6,543 nt of DNA from Porticoccus sp. GTDB lineage: Bacteria; Pseudomonadota; Gammaproteobacteria; Pseudomonadales; Porticoccaceae. Shown piece after piece: positions 1-6,543 of this stretch. The stretch spans positions 1 through 6,543 of the forward strand of contig NYXF01000079.1 of the NCBI GenBank assembly GCA_002685455.1. Direction: 5' to 3'. A model generated the notes under the pieces. The model was given only the letters and a program-made list of their open reading frames with translations, did no database searches and had not been told where the DNA came from. The translations under genes were made by a program, and so were the position numbers. Within the stretch, counting starts at the first letter, position 1, and every line of letters begins with the position of its first letter.

Positions 1-145
1 CTTCTTCAGCAGCAGGAGCTTCTTCTTTAGCTTCTTCAGCAGCAGGAGCTTCCTCTTTCGCTTCTTCTTTAGCTTCTTCAGCAGCAGGAGCTTCTTCTTT
101 AGCTTCTTCAGCAGCAGGAGCTTCTTCTTTAGCTTCTTCAGCGGC
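1..145 (-). repeat. 30-bp tandem repeat encoding the [10 protein letters not shown] tail of S16
   Basis: In plus-strand orientation the unit is cttcttcagcagcaggagct followed by tcttctttag. Copies lie at 1-30, 31-60, 73-102 and 103-132, and a diverged partial copy starts at 133. Three of the four full copies are identical. The copy at 31-60 differs at two positions near its end. A 12-bp partial unit, cttcttctttag, is inserted at 61-72, so one protein repeat is 14 residues long ([14 protein letters not shown]) instead of 10. Unit and insertion lengths are multiples of three, so copy-number change would keep the rpsP frame. The array probably continues to the left of the window. Confidence 0.93.
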
Positions 146-607
146 TGCAGCTTCTAACTTTTTCTTAATATCTTCCTCTCTCTTCTTATTAAATGCTTTT
201 TCAGCATCAATTCTTTTCTTATCAGAATCAGATTTATCCTTCTCTAGTTTTGTTATCTTTTTATTAATTTGAGATTCTTTATCGTTAAGCCATGCCTCCA
301 ATTTTTTATCAGCGTCTTCTTGCTTTATAGCTCCTTTCAGTACTCCCACTTGAAGATGTTTTCTAAACATTACTCCTTTGTAAGAGAGAATATTTCTTGC
401 TGTATCACTAGGTTGAGCTCCCTTAAGAACCCATTCTAAAGCTTTATCTGAATCAAGCACAATGCTTGCGGGATTGTGGTTAGGATTATATGTTCCTATT
501 TTTTGAATGATTTTACCGTCTCTAGGTGATCTAGCGTCGGCAACGACAATGTCATATATTGCAAGTTTTTTTCTTCCTCGTCTCTGTAATCTTATTTTTA
601 CTGCCAT
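1..607 (-). CDS. rpsP: 30S ribosomal protein S16 with long C-terminal tail (partial, 3' end outside window)
   Basis: S16 is a small-subunit ribosomal protein that binds 16S rRNA and helps assemble the 30S body. Translating the minus strand from ATG at 607-605 gives 202 complete codons with no stop before the window edge. The start [14 protein letters not shown], then [14 protein letters not shown] and IGTYNP, is the classic S16 N-terminus. The conserved core ends around residue 80-90 ([17 protein letters not shown]). Most bacterial S16 proteins stop near there. Here a Lys/Glu/Asp-rich, probably helical segment follows (residues 95-152), then an Ala/Glu/Lys/Pro decapeptide repeat (155 onward) that continues off the edge. 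Tails of this general kind are known in Bacteroidota S16. There is no Shine-Dalgarno before the ATG, but a Bacteroidota-type promoter lies about 55 bp upstream. The gene is divergent from sucA. Identification is firm; total length is unknown. Confidence 0.96.
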   Translation of the reverse strand, partial: MAVKIRLQRRGRKKLAIYDIVVADARSPRDGKIIQKIGTYNPNHNPASIVLDSDKALEWVLKGAQPSDTARNILSYKGVMFRKHLQVGVLKGAIKQEDADKKLEAWLNDKESQINKKITKLEKDKSDSDKKRIDAEKAFNKKREEDIKKKLEAAAAEEAKEEAPAAEEAKEEAPAAEEAKEEAKEEAPAAEEAKEEAPAAEE

Positions 608-623
608 AGTTGATATAGTTTAT

Positions 624-638
624 ATGGAACACGTCCAT
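624..638 (-). promoter_or_regulatory. Small hairpin in the predicted rpsP leader
   Basis: On the minus strand ATGGA, then the 5-nt loop CGTGT, then TCCAT forms a 5-bp perfect stem. It lies between the predicted rpsP transcription start (near 655) and the ATG at 607. It could be a leader structure influencing translation, but a 5-bp stem can occur by chance in AT-rich DNA. No known ribosomal-protein leader motif is recognised. Confidence 0.2.
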
Positions 639-661
639 TAACGTTTAAATAATTAAGTGCG

Positions 662-692
662 CAAATATATAAATATTATTACTTAAATCAAT
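662..692 (-). promoter_or_regulatory. Bacteroidota-type promoter for rpsP
   Basis: Read on the minus strand, ATTG (692-689) is followed after 19 nt by TATATTTG (669-662). This fits the Bacteroidota primary sigma factor pattern TTG, 19-21 nt, TAnnTTTG. The -7 box is an exact match and the -33 box keeps its TTG core. Transcription would begin around 655, leaving a leader of about 48 nt before the rpsP ATG. Spacing, orientation and position all agree, but the call rests on the motif alone. Confidence 0.55.
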
Positions 693-736
693 AAGTGATT
701 AATATTTAAAATTAAGAGTACATATTTCACTAATTA

Positions 737-763
737 TTTGTATAACCGTATAAACGGTTTTTT
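737..763 (+). promoter_or_regulatory. Dyad with trailing T-run upstream of sucA
   Basis: AACCGT (744-749), loop ATAA, ACGGTT (754-759) forms a perfect 6-bp stem that runs into a six-base T tract (758-763). It lies about 45 bp before the sucA start, in otherwise very AT-poor-in-structure DNA. Its two CCG/CGG cores stand out in this AT-rich gap. A TTTG at 737-740 could be a -33 element, but the best -7 match (TATTATAT at 763-770, 22 nt away) is poor, so no confident sucA promoter is claimed. The dyad could be an operator for a dimeric regulator, a leader hairpin with attenuator-like form, or chance. There is no plus-strand gene upstream for it to terminate. Confidence 0.3.
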
Positions 764-806
764 ATTATATATTTTTATGTCTACTTTTACATTGTTAACC
801 ATAAAA

Positions 807-3500
807 ATGAACAAATTCAATTACACTTCGAATTCTGACATAAGTTATATTGATGACCTATACACAAAATATAAGCTGGATACTCAATCAGTAGATATCA
901 CATGGCAAAAGTTTTTTGAGGGTTTTGAGTTTGCTGAAGATAATTCTTTAGAATCTATAAAATTCACTGAGTCATCAGTCTCTAGATTGATACAATCATA
1001 TAGAAAGTATGGACACCTTAACTCATTAACAAATCCCGTGAGGACAAGGAGAGATCATAACGTAAGGTTTAATATAGAGGAGTTTGGACTCTCTAAGGAT
1101 GACCTCTCTCAAACATTTTCTTCAGGAGCAGAAATTGGTTTAAAAGATAAACCTCTTAGGGAAATTATTGAGAAACTTAACAAAATATACGTTGGTTCAA
1201 TAGGTTTTGAATATTTTAATATAAGAAATACCGATGAAGTAAACTGGATTAAGAAATGGGTAGAGGAGAAATGGTTTAGTCAAAAATTAAATAAGCCAAA
1301 AAAAGAGACAATCCTTAAAAAACTTAATGAAGCAGTTGTCTTTGAAAACTTTCTTCACACAAAGTACATAGGTCAAAAAAGATTTTCTCTAGAAGGTGGA
1401 GAAAATACCATTACTTTTTTAAATGAATTTATTAAATCTGCATGCGAGAGTGATGTTAAGGAAGTTGTTATAGGAATGGCTCACAGAGGCAGGCTAAATG
1501 TATTAACTAGCATCCTTCAAAAGACTTATGACGAGATCTTTAATGAATTTGAAGGAAATATGGACCCAGATCTCATATTTGGAGATGGTGATGTGAAATA
1601 TCACCTTGGTTATAACAGTTTTATAAGTGAGGGAGAAAAAAATATATACGTTAAGTTAATTCCAAACCCTAGTCATTTGGAGTCGGTTAATCCAGTTGTG
1701 ATGGGTTACACAAGAGCTCAAATTGATGAAGAGTACAAGGGAAATTTTGATTCTGCTATACCAATTTTAATCCATGGAGATGCGGCAATCGCTGGTCAAG
1801 GAATTGTTTATGAGACTATTCAAATGTCACAACTTGATGGGTATAAAGTTGGTGGAGTTATACATTTTGTGATTAATAATCAAATAGGCTTTACGACTGA
1901 CTATGATGATGCCAGGTCAAGTATCTATTGTACAGACTTAGCCAAAATTATTGACTCTCCAGTTCTTCATGTTAACGGGGATGATCCTGAAGCAGTATTT
2001 TTTGCTTCAAAATTTGCATTAGCATACAGACAGAAATTTAAAAAAGATATTTTTATTGACTTATTATGTTACAGGAGACATGGACACAATGAAAGTGACG
2101 AACCAAAATTTACTCAGCCAAACCTCTATAATTTAATATCTAAGCACCCAAGCCCTAGAGATGTATACTTCAAGAGAATTACAGAAAATAATAATGAAAT
2201 AGATAAGGACTTAGCATCTAAACTTAATAAAGACTTTAGGCAAAAGTTGCAGGAGAGACTAGATGAGGTTAAGCAAAAGCCTCTACCGTATAAACCACAA
2301 AAGAAAGATGAGGAATGGAGTTTTTTAAGATCCTCTGAGCCTAAAGACTTTAAAGCTTCTCCTGAGACAAGAATTAACTTAGAAACACTTGAGAAAATTG
2401 GTAAGGCTCTTGTAAAAGTACCAGATGGCTTTAAGCCTTTGAAGCAAATCACTAGACTTCTTAATGATAGAGAAAAAAACTTTTTTAAGGATAAATCACT
2501 TAACTGGGCAGATGCCGAATTGCTTGCTTACGGATCTTTATTGAATGAAAAGAAATTTGTGAGAATATCTGGACAGGATGTCGTAAGAGGTACATTCTCT
2601 CACCGACACGCTCAACTATTTGATGCAAATTCAAATATTCCCTACTCAAGTCTTGACTTTATATCAGATGATCAGGTTAAACTTAAAATTTATAATTCAT
2701 TACTTTCAGAGTTTGGCGTTTTAGGTTTTGAATATGGATATTCTATGGCAAGCCCCAACACACTGGTTGTTTGGGAAGCTCAGTTTGGAGATTTTTCAAA
2801 TGGTGCACAAGTTATAATAGATCAATTTATATCGTCTGCAGAAACAAAATGGGAGAAAATGAATTGTCTACTTGTATTGCTTCCTCATGGTTATGAGGGT
2901 CAAGGCCCTGAACATTCTAGTGCCAGGCCTCAAAGGCTTTTAAGTCTATGTTCTGAAGATAATATGGTTGTTGTCAACCTAACTACTCCCGCAAACTTAT
3001 TTCATTTAATTAGAAGACAATTAGCTTGGGACTTCAGAAAACCATGTTTTGTTTTAAGTCCTAAAAGTTTACTCCGTCACCCAAAGGTATTTTCTAAACT
3101 CTCAGATTTTACAGATTCATCTTTCAAGGAGGTTATAGATGATTGTGATAATAAGAATAAAATTAAAAAGATCGTTTTATGTACAGGAAAATTTTTCTAT
3201 GACCTAGAAGAATTTAAAAACAAAAATAAAGTTGAGGAAGTCTCTATAATAAGGATAGAACAATTAAGTCCATTCCCTCTTGATAAAGTTATGAAAATTT
3301 TAAAATCATATAAAAATCATGACAAACTAATATGGGCTCAGGAAGAAAATCAAAATATGGGTTATTGGTCATACATATCTTCATTTAATATTAAAGGTTT
3401 GGAGTTAATCTCAAGAAAGAGGAGCTCTTCCCCATCTACAGGATTTTTAAAAGTTCACATAAAAGAGCAAGAGGAATTAATAAAAAAAATATTTAAATAA
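807..3500 (+). CDS. sucA: 2-oxoglutarate dehydrogenase E1 component (thiamine-diphosphate dependent)
   Basis: E1o decarboxylates 2-oxoglutarate using ThDP and reductively succinylates the lipoyl group of SucB; it acts in the cytoplasm in the TCA cycle. Numbering from ATG 807 (897 aa, slightly shorter than the E. coli enzyme of about 930), the N-terminal E1o domain ([23 protein letters not shown]) is followed by the ThDP-binding domain: MAHRGRLN (224-231), KYHLG (near 264-268), [11 protein letters not shown] (about 287), GDAAIAGQG (324-332), INNQIGFTT (356-364) and HGHNESDEP (425-433). The pyrimidine-binding domain has SGQDVVRG (588-595), FSHRHA (597-602), WEAQFGDF (656-663) and [14 protein letters not shown] (692-705). 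The C-terminal E1 domain ends the protein. The reading frame is open back to TTG 738, adding 23 residues with an ATG at 777. I chose 807 because [16 protein letters not shown] matches the usual Bacteroidota SucA N-terminus and the upstream residues do not. There is no Shine-Dalgarno. The stop is 5 bp before sucB. Confidence 0.97.
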   Translation: MNKFNYTSNSDISYIDDLYTKYKLDTQSVDITWQKFFEGFEFAEDNSLESIKFTESSVSRLIQSYRKYGHLNSLTNPVRTRRDHNVRFNIEEFGLSKDDLSQTFSSGAEIGLKDKPLREIIEKLNKIYVGSIGFEYFNIRNTDEVNWIKKWVEEKWFSQKLNKPKKETILKKLNEAVVFENFLHTKYIGQKRFSLEGGENTITFLNEFIKSACESDVKEVVIGMAHRGRLNVLTSILQKTYDEIFNEFEGNMDPDLIFGDGDVKYHLGYNSFISEGEKNIYVKLIPNPSHLESVNPVVMGYTRAQIDEEYKGNFDSAIPILIHGDAAIAGQGIVYETIQMSQLDGYKVGGVIHFVINNQIGFTTDYDDARSSIYCTDLAKIIDSPVLHVNGDDPEAVFFASKFALAYRQKFKKDIFIDLLCYRRHGHNESDEPKFTQPNLYNLISKHPSPRDVYFKRITENNNEIDKDLASKLNKDFRQKLQERLDEVKQKPLPYKPQKKDEEWSFLRSSEPKDFKASPETRINLETLEKIGKALVKVPDGFKPLKQITRLLNDREKNFFKDKSLNWADAELLAYGSLLNEKKFVRISGQDVVRGTFSHRHAQLFDANSNIPYSSLDFISDDQVKLKIYNSLLSEFGVLGFEYGYSMASPNTLVVWEAQFGDFSNGAQVIIDQFISSAETKWEKMNCLLVLLPHGYEGQGPEHSSARPQRLLSLCSEDNMVVVNLTTPANLFHLIRRQLAWDFRKPCFVLSPKSLLRHPKVFSKLSDFTDSSFKEVIDDCDNKNKIKKIVLCTGKFFYDLEEFKNKNKVEEVSIIRIEQLSPFPLDKVMKILKSYKNHDKLIWAQEENQNMGYWSYISSFNIKGLELISRKRSSSPSTGFLKVHIKEQEELIKKIFK

Positions 3501-3505
3501 GAATT

Positions 3506-4705
3506 ATGGCAAATGATATAATAAAAATGATGGTTCCCGCAGTTGGTGAGTCTATTAATGAGGTTACAATATCTTCCTGGATCAAGAATGAAGGAGATAT
3601 TGTTGAATTAGATGAGATAATTGCTGAAATAGATTCCGATAAAGCAACTTTTGATTTAACTGCTGAATCCTCTGGTAAGCTAATCATTGAGGCAAAAGAA
3701 GGAGACACTCTAGAGATAGGTTCACATATTTGTAGTATAGAGAAAGGTGATTTTGATATACCTGAAAAAGATGAGAAACCAAAAATCGAAAAAGTTGAAG
3801 ATCTTGACTCTTCCAATAATACCGAAAAGGAAATCACAGAAATTGATGATAAATTAAATGTTACACCGGTTGCTCAGAAGATTATAGAAGAAAAAGGCAT
3901 AGATGTTAAGAATATTATTGGTTCAGGTTCAGGTGGAAAAATATTAAAGGATGATGTTATTGATTTAGAAAAAGAAGTAGAACAAACACCTGAAAAGACT
4001 AATACTAGTCCTCAGAGAAGAGAGAAAATGACTCAGCTTAGAAAGACGATTGCTAAGAGATTGGTTTCTGTTAAAAATGAGACAGCTATGCTCACTACCT
4101 TTAATGAAGTTGATATGTCATCCATTATGAAGATTAGGTCTGAATATAAGGAATCATTCAAAGAGAAATATGGTGTTAATTTAGGTTTTATGTCTTTTTT
4201 TACAAAAGCTTGTTGTGTGGCACTTAGTGAATGGCCTGCTGTCAATGCTATGATTGACGGAGATGAAATAGTTTATAATGAACATTGTGATATATCAATA
4301 GCCGTTTCGACTCCGAAGGGTTTGGTTGTGCCTGTAATAAGAAAAGCAGACTCGATGTCTTTTGATGAAATTGAGAAAGAAGTTGTTCGTCTAGCAACAA
4401 AGGCAAGAGATGGCAAACTATCTATTGATGAGATGAAAGGTGGAACTTTTACTTTGACAAATGGAGGAATTTTTGGCTCAATGTTATCAACACCTATAAT
4501 TAATTCTCCACAGTCTGCAATTATGGGTATGCATAATATTGTAAAGAGGGGTGTTGTTTTAGGAGATGAATTGGTAATAAGACCGATGATGTATTTAGCT
4601 CTTTCTTATGATCATAGAATTATCGATGGCAGAGAATCTGTAAGCTTTTTGGTTAGAGTGAAAGAGCTATTAGAAGACCCTTCTAGACTAATGTTAGAAA
4701 TATAA
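3506..4705 (+). CDS. sucB: 2-oxoglutarate dehydrogenase E2, dihydrolipoyllysine succinyltransferase
   Basis: E2o forms the core of the 2-oxoglutarate dehydrogenase complex and transfers the succinyl group from its lipoyl arm to CoA. The 399-aa protein (near the usual 400) has three parts. The lipoyl domain (about 3-78) carries EIDSDKATF with K46 as the expected lipoylated lysine. The peripheral subunit-binding domain (about 118-154; [30 protein letters not shown]) should bind E1/E3. The catalytic domain (about 170-399) ends with SYDHRIIDG, where H370 and D374 are the active-site pair; [11 protein letters not shown] and GLVVPVIR are also typical. The pattern (one lipoyl domain, GESINEVTI) fits E2o rather than the pyruvate or branched-chain E2. 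The linker between the first two domains (79-117) is rich in Glu, Asp and Lys rather than Ala and Pro. It starts 5 bp after sucA, without a Shine-Dalgarno, and is presumably co-transcribed and coupled to it. No E3 gene follows. Confidence 0.97.
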   Translation: MANDIIKMMVPAVGESINEVTISSWIKNEGDIVELDEIIAEIDSDKATFDLTAESSGKLIIEAKEGDTLEIGSHICSIEKGDFDIPEKDEKPKIEKVEDLDSSNNTEKEITEIDDKLNVTPVAQKIIEEKGIDVKNIIGSGSGGKILKDDVIDLEKEVEQTPEKTNTSPQRREKMTQLRKTIAKRLVSVKNETAMLTTFNEVDMSSIMKIRSEYKESFKEKYGVNLGFMSFFTKACCVALSEWPAVNAMIDGDEIVYNEHCDISIAVSTPKGLVVPVIRKADSMSFDEIEKEVVRLATKARDGKLSIDEMKGGTFTLTNGGIFGSMLSTPIINSPQSAIMGMHNIVKRGVVLGDELVIRPMMYLALSYDHRIIDGRESVSFLVRVKELLEDPSRLMLEI

Positions 4706-4834
4706 AAAAATTTTTTTTTGAAGAGTTTAGACTATCTGTAAAATTTTTTAATTTTTTTTTGATTTAACATTTATTTTTTCGTGAAATTCCAAAATTATTT
4801 CATAATAACAATTTATATTGCAAAATAAATTTCT
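4706..4834. other. sucB-carB intergenic gap, homopolymer A/T tracts
   Basis: This 129-bp gap is nearly all A and T. Directly after the sucB stop, an A run (4704-4710, including the last two bases of the stop) meets nine Ts (4711-4719). Further T runs lie at 4744-4749, 4752-4760 and 4774-4779. I find no TAnnTTTG box with a TTG at the right distance, so a carB promoter is not identified although one is expected. No ORF or RNA gene is visible. Confidence 0.7.
4726..4749 (+). terminator. Weak candidate terminator after sucB
   Basis: TTTAGACTATCTGTAAA (4726-4742) can fold as TTTAGA, loop CTA, TCT, a GT bulge, then AAA, followed by one A and six Ts (4744-4749), with a nine-T run just beyond. The stem has only six pairs, one of them G-C, so it is weak by E. 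coli standards. The position 20 bp after the sucB stop and the T tracts are what suggest termination. Read-through into carB cannot be excluded. Confidence 0.25.
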
Positions 4835-6543
4835 ATGCCTCGCGACAAGAGCATCAAGTCAATTCTTATCATCGGTTCAGGTCCTATTGTTATTGGTCAA
4901 GCATGTGAATTTGATTACTCTGGATCCCAAGCCTCAAGGTCTTTAAGGGAAGAGGGTATAGAGGTAACACTTATCAATTCTAATCCTGCTACTATAATGA
5001 CAGACTCTGTCACAGCTGATAATATTTATCTAAAGCCTCTTACAAAAAAATCAATTATTGAAATATTAGAAAAACATAAAATTGACGCAGTTCTTCCTAC
5101 TATGGGTGGTCAGACTGCACTCAATTTAGCTATTGAATGTGATAATGCTAAAGTTTGGGAAAAATTTAATGTCAGGATGATTGGTGTCAATGTGGACGCT
5201 ATTAATACTACCGAGGACAGGGAGCTATTTAGATTGAAGATGAAGGAATTAGATGTAAATGTCTGTAAAGGTGAAATAGCAAAGTCATTTCTAAGAGGCA
5301 AAGAGATTGCTCAAGACATAGGTTTCCCTCTCGTTATTCGTCCCTCATTTACCCTAGGCGGGTCAGGTGGTGGCTTTGTAGAAAAAGAGGAAGACTTTGA
5401 TAATGCCTTAAACCATGGATTAAATATGTCTCCAGTACACGAGGTACTTGTGGAGCAGAGTGTAATGGGATGGAAAGAGTATGAGCTAGAGTTGTTAAGA
5501 GATAATATTGGTAATGTAATTATAATCTGTTCTATAGAGAATTTTGATGCTATGGGAATCCATACTGGCGACTCAATTACCGTTGCTCCTGCTATGACAC
5601 TTCCTGATACTGTATATCAGGAGATGAGAAACCTTGCCATCAAGATGATGAATGGTATCGGAGATTTTGCTGGTGGGTGTAATGTGCAGTTTGCAGTAAA
5701 TCCCGAAAATGACAGCATTATAGGAATTGAGATAAACCCTAGAGTATCTAGATCATCTGCCCTCGCATCTAAGGCAACTGGTTACCCAATAGCCAAAATT
5801 GCTGCCAAACTTGCTATAGGATATAATTTAGATGAGTTAAAAAATCAGATTACAAAAAACACTTCTGCCTTTTTTGAGCCTGCTCTTGATTATGTAATTG
5901 TGAAGATCCCAAGATGGAATTTCGATAAGTTTAAAGGTTCGGATAAGAGGCTTGGTCTCCAAATGAAATCAGTAGGTGAGGCTATGGGAATTGGAAATAA
6001 CTTTCAGGAGGCGTTACAGAAAGCATGCCAATCACTCGAGATTAAGAGAAATGGTTTAGGTGCAGACGGCAGAGAGTTGAAAGATCAAAATAAGTTACTT
6101 GACAGTCTTAAAAATGCAAGTTGGAATAGATTATTTCATATTTATGATTCCTTAAAATTAGGACTCCCTTTCAAAACGATTCAAGAAATCACAAAAATTG
6201 ACAAATGGTTTTTAAATCAAATCAATGAGTTAGTCCTCATGGAGAAAGAGATAAAAAAGTTTACAATAAATGATGTCCCTAAGTCAGACCTTAGGCTTAT
6301 GAAAGAAAGAGGTTATGCTGACAGGCAGATTGCTCATATTTTAGGGTGTCTAGAGAGTGAGGTTTTCAGTAGAAGGCATGAGCTAGGAATAAAAAGAAAT
6401 TATAAATTAGTTGACACATGTGCCGCAGAATTTGAGGCAGCAACACCATATTACTATTCTACATTTGGCGATGAAAATGAATCAGTTTCTTCAGACAGAG
6501 AGAAAGTTTTAGTTATTGGATCAGGTCCTAACAGAATTGGTCA
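4835..6543 (+). CDS. carB: Carbamoyl-phosphate synthase large subunit (partial, 3' end outside window)
   Basis: CarB makes carbamoyl phosphate from bicarbonate, two ATP and ammonia delivered by the glutaminase subunit CarA, for pyrimidine and arginine synthesis. From ATG 4835 there are 569 complete codons, about half of the usual 1,070 or so. The N-terminal carboxyphosphate half is complete: SGPIVIGQACEFDYSGSQA (15-33), NSNPATIMTD (48-57), PTMGGQTALNLA (88-99), the ATP-grasp loop FTLGGSGGG (172-180), GWKEYELE (212-219), SIENFDAMGIHTGDS (233-247) and IEINPRVSRSSALASKATG (298-316). ATP- and metal-binding residues R129, R169, E215, H243, Q285, E299 and N301 are all present and, as recalled, fall at the same numbers as in E. 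coli CarB. The oligomerisation domain (about 404-552) follows. The second synthetase half opens at KVLVIGSGPNRIG (557-569), where the window ends. PRDKSIKSILIIGSGP is a normal CarB start. carA is not upstream; the neighbour is sucB, 129 bp away. Confidence 0.97.
   Translation, partial: MPRDKSIKSILIIGSGPIVIGQACEFDYSGSQASRSLREEGIEVTLINSNPATIMTDSVTADNIYLKPLTKKSIIEILEKHKIDAVLPTMGGQTALNLAIECDNAKVWEKFNVRMIGVNVDAINTTEDRELFRLKMKELDVNVCKGEIAKSFLRGKEIAQDIGFPLVIRPSFTLGGSGGGFVEKEEDFDNALNHGLNMSPVHEVLVEQSVMGWKEYELELLRDNIGNVIIICSIENFDAMGIHTGDSITVAPAMTLPDTVYQEMRNLAIKMMNGIGDFAGGCNVQFAVNPENDSIIGIEINPRVSRSSALASKATGYPIAKIAAKLAIGYNLDELKNQITKNTSAFFEPALDYVIVKIPRWNFDKFKGSDKRLGLQMKSVGEAMGIGNNFQEALQKACQSLEIKRNGLGADGRELKDQNKLLDSLKNASWNRLFHIYDSLKLGLPFKTIQEITKIDKWFLNQINELVLMEKEIKKFTINDVPKSDLRLMKERGYADRQIAHILGCLESEVFSRRHELGIKRNYKLVDTCAAEFEAATPYYYSTFGDENESVSSDREKVLVIGSGPNRIG

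Noticed and set aside
1..145. Regular repeats resembling a CRISPR array or intergenic satellite
   Set aside because: There are no unique spacers, the units are directly adjacent, and they translate in frame as the S16 tail.
2126..2452. 108-codon open frame on the minus strand inside sucA
   Set aside because: It is antisense to conserved sucA coding sequence, has a low-complexity Ser/Leu-rich product, and no promoter or start context.
3493..3837. 114-codon minus-strand frame over the sucB start
   Set aside because: It is the antisense of the lipoyl domain and linker; the Ser/Ile-rich product is what Glu/Asp/Lys codons give in reverse.
4033..4245. Short minus-strand frame inside sucB
   Set aside because: It is antisense to the conserved catalytic domain and has no recognisable protein features.
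4704..4719. A7-T9 tract as a terminator hairpin
   Set aside because: The complementary runs abut with no loop and no G-C pairs, so a stable stem is unlikely.
5110..5301. Short minus-strand frame inside carB
   Set aside because: It is antisense to conserved CarB sequence with no independent support.
5585..5602. Met at residue 254 of CarB (VAPAM where E. coli has VAPAQ) as a possible lost metal ligand
   Set aside because: Counting residues places the metal-binding Gln at 285 in NVQFAVNP, which is intact along with E299 and N301. The Met appears to be the usual Bacteroidota variant.

Overview
The window is an AT-rich stretch of ordinary housekeeping sequence, most likely from a member of the Bacteroidota, and probably a flavobacterial lineage with a compact genome. 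Three things point there. The genes lack Shine-Dalgarno sequences upstream of their starts. There is a Bacteroidota-style promoter (TTG, 19 nt, TAnnTTTG) ahead of rpsP. The protein sequences are of Bacteroidota type: a ribosomal protein S16 with a long Lys/Glu/Ala tail, a SucA beginning MNKF..SN.D..YID, and a CarB with the Bacteroidota-like ITVAPAMTLPD and RNGLGADG stretches. The assignment rests on recalled family patterns, not on a search.

Layout: the 5' end of rpsP (S16) occupies 607 down to 1 on the minus strand and runs off the left edge inside a 30-bp tandem repeat that encodes its C-terminal tail. A roughly 200-bp divergent intergenic region (608-806) holds the rpsP promoter and a small dyad upstream of sucA. 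sucA (807-3500) and sucB (3506-4705) follow on the plus strand, 5 bp apart, and look like one transcription unit. An AT-rich gap with homopolymer A and T tracts (4706-4834) contains a weak terminator candidate. carB then starts at 4835 and runs off the right edge at 6543, just as its second synthetase half begins.

Function: SucA (E1o) and SucB (E2o) are the decarboxylase and succinyltransferase of the 2-oxoglutarate dehydrogenase complex in the TCA cycle. The third component, E3 (dihydrolipoamide dehydrogenase), is not encoded here and must be supplied from elsewhere. CarB is the large subunit of carbamoyl-phosphate synthetase, feeding pyrimidine and arginine synthesis; carA is not in view. 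All visible catalytic motifs in these enzymes are intact. I found no mobile element, RNA gene, CRISPR array or evidence of a novel system. The points worth a second look are small: the repeat-built S16 tail, the dyad in the sucA leader, and the homopolymer-rich sucB-carB gap.
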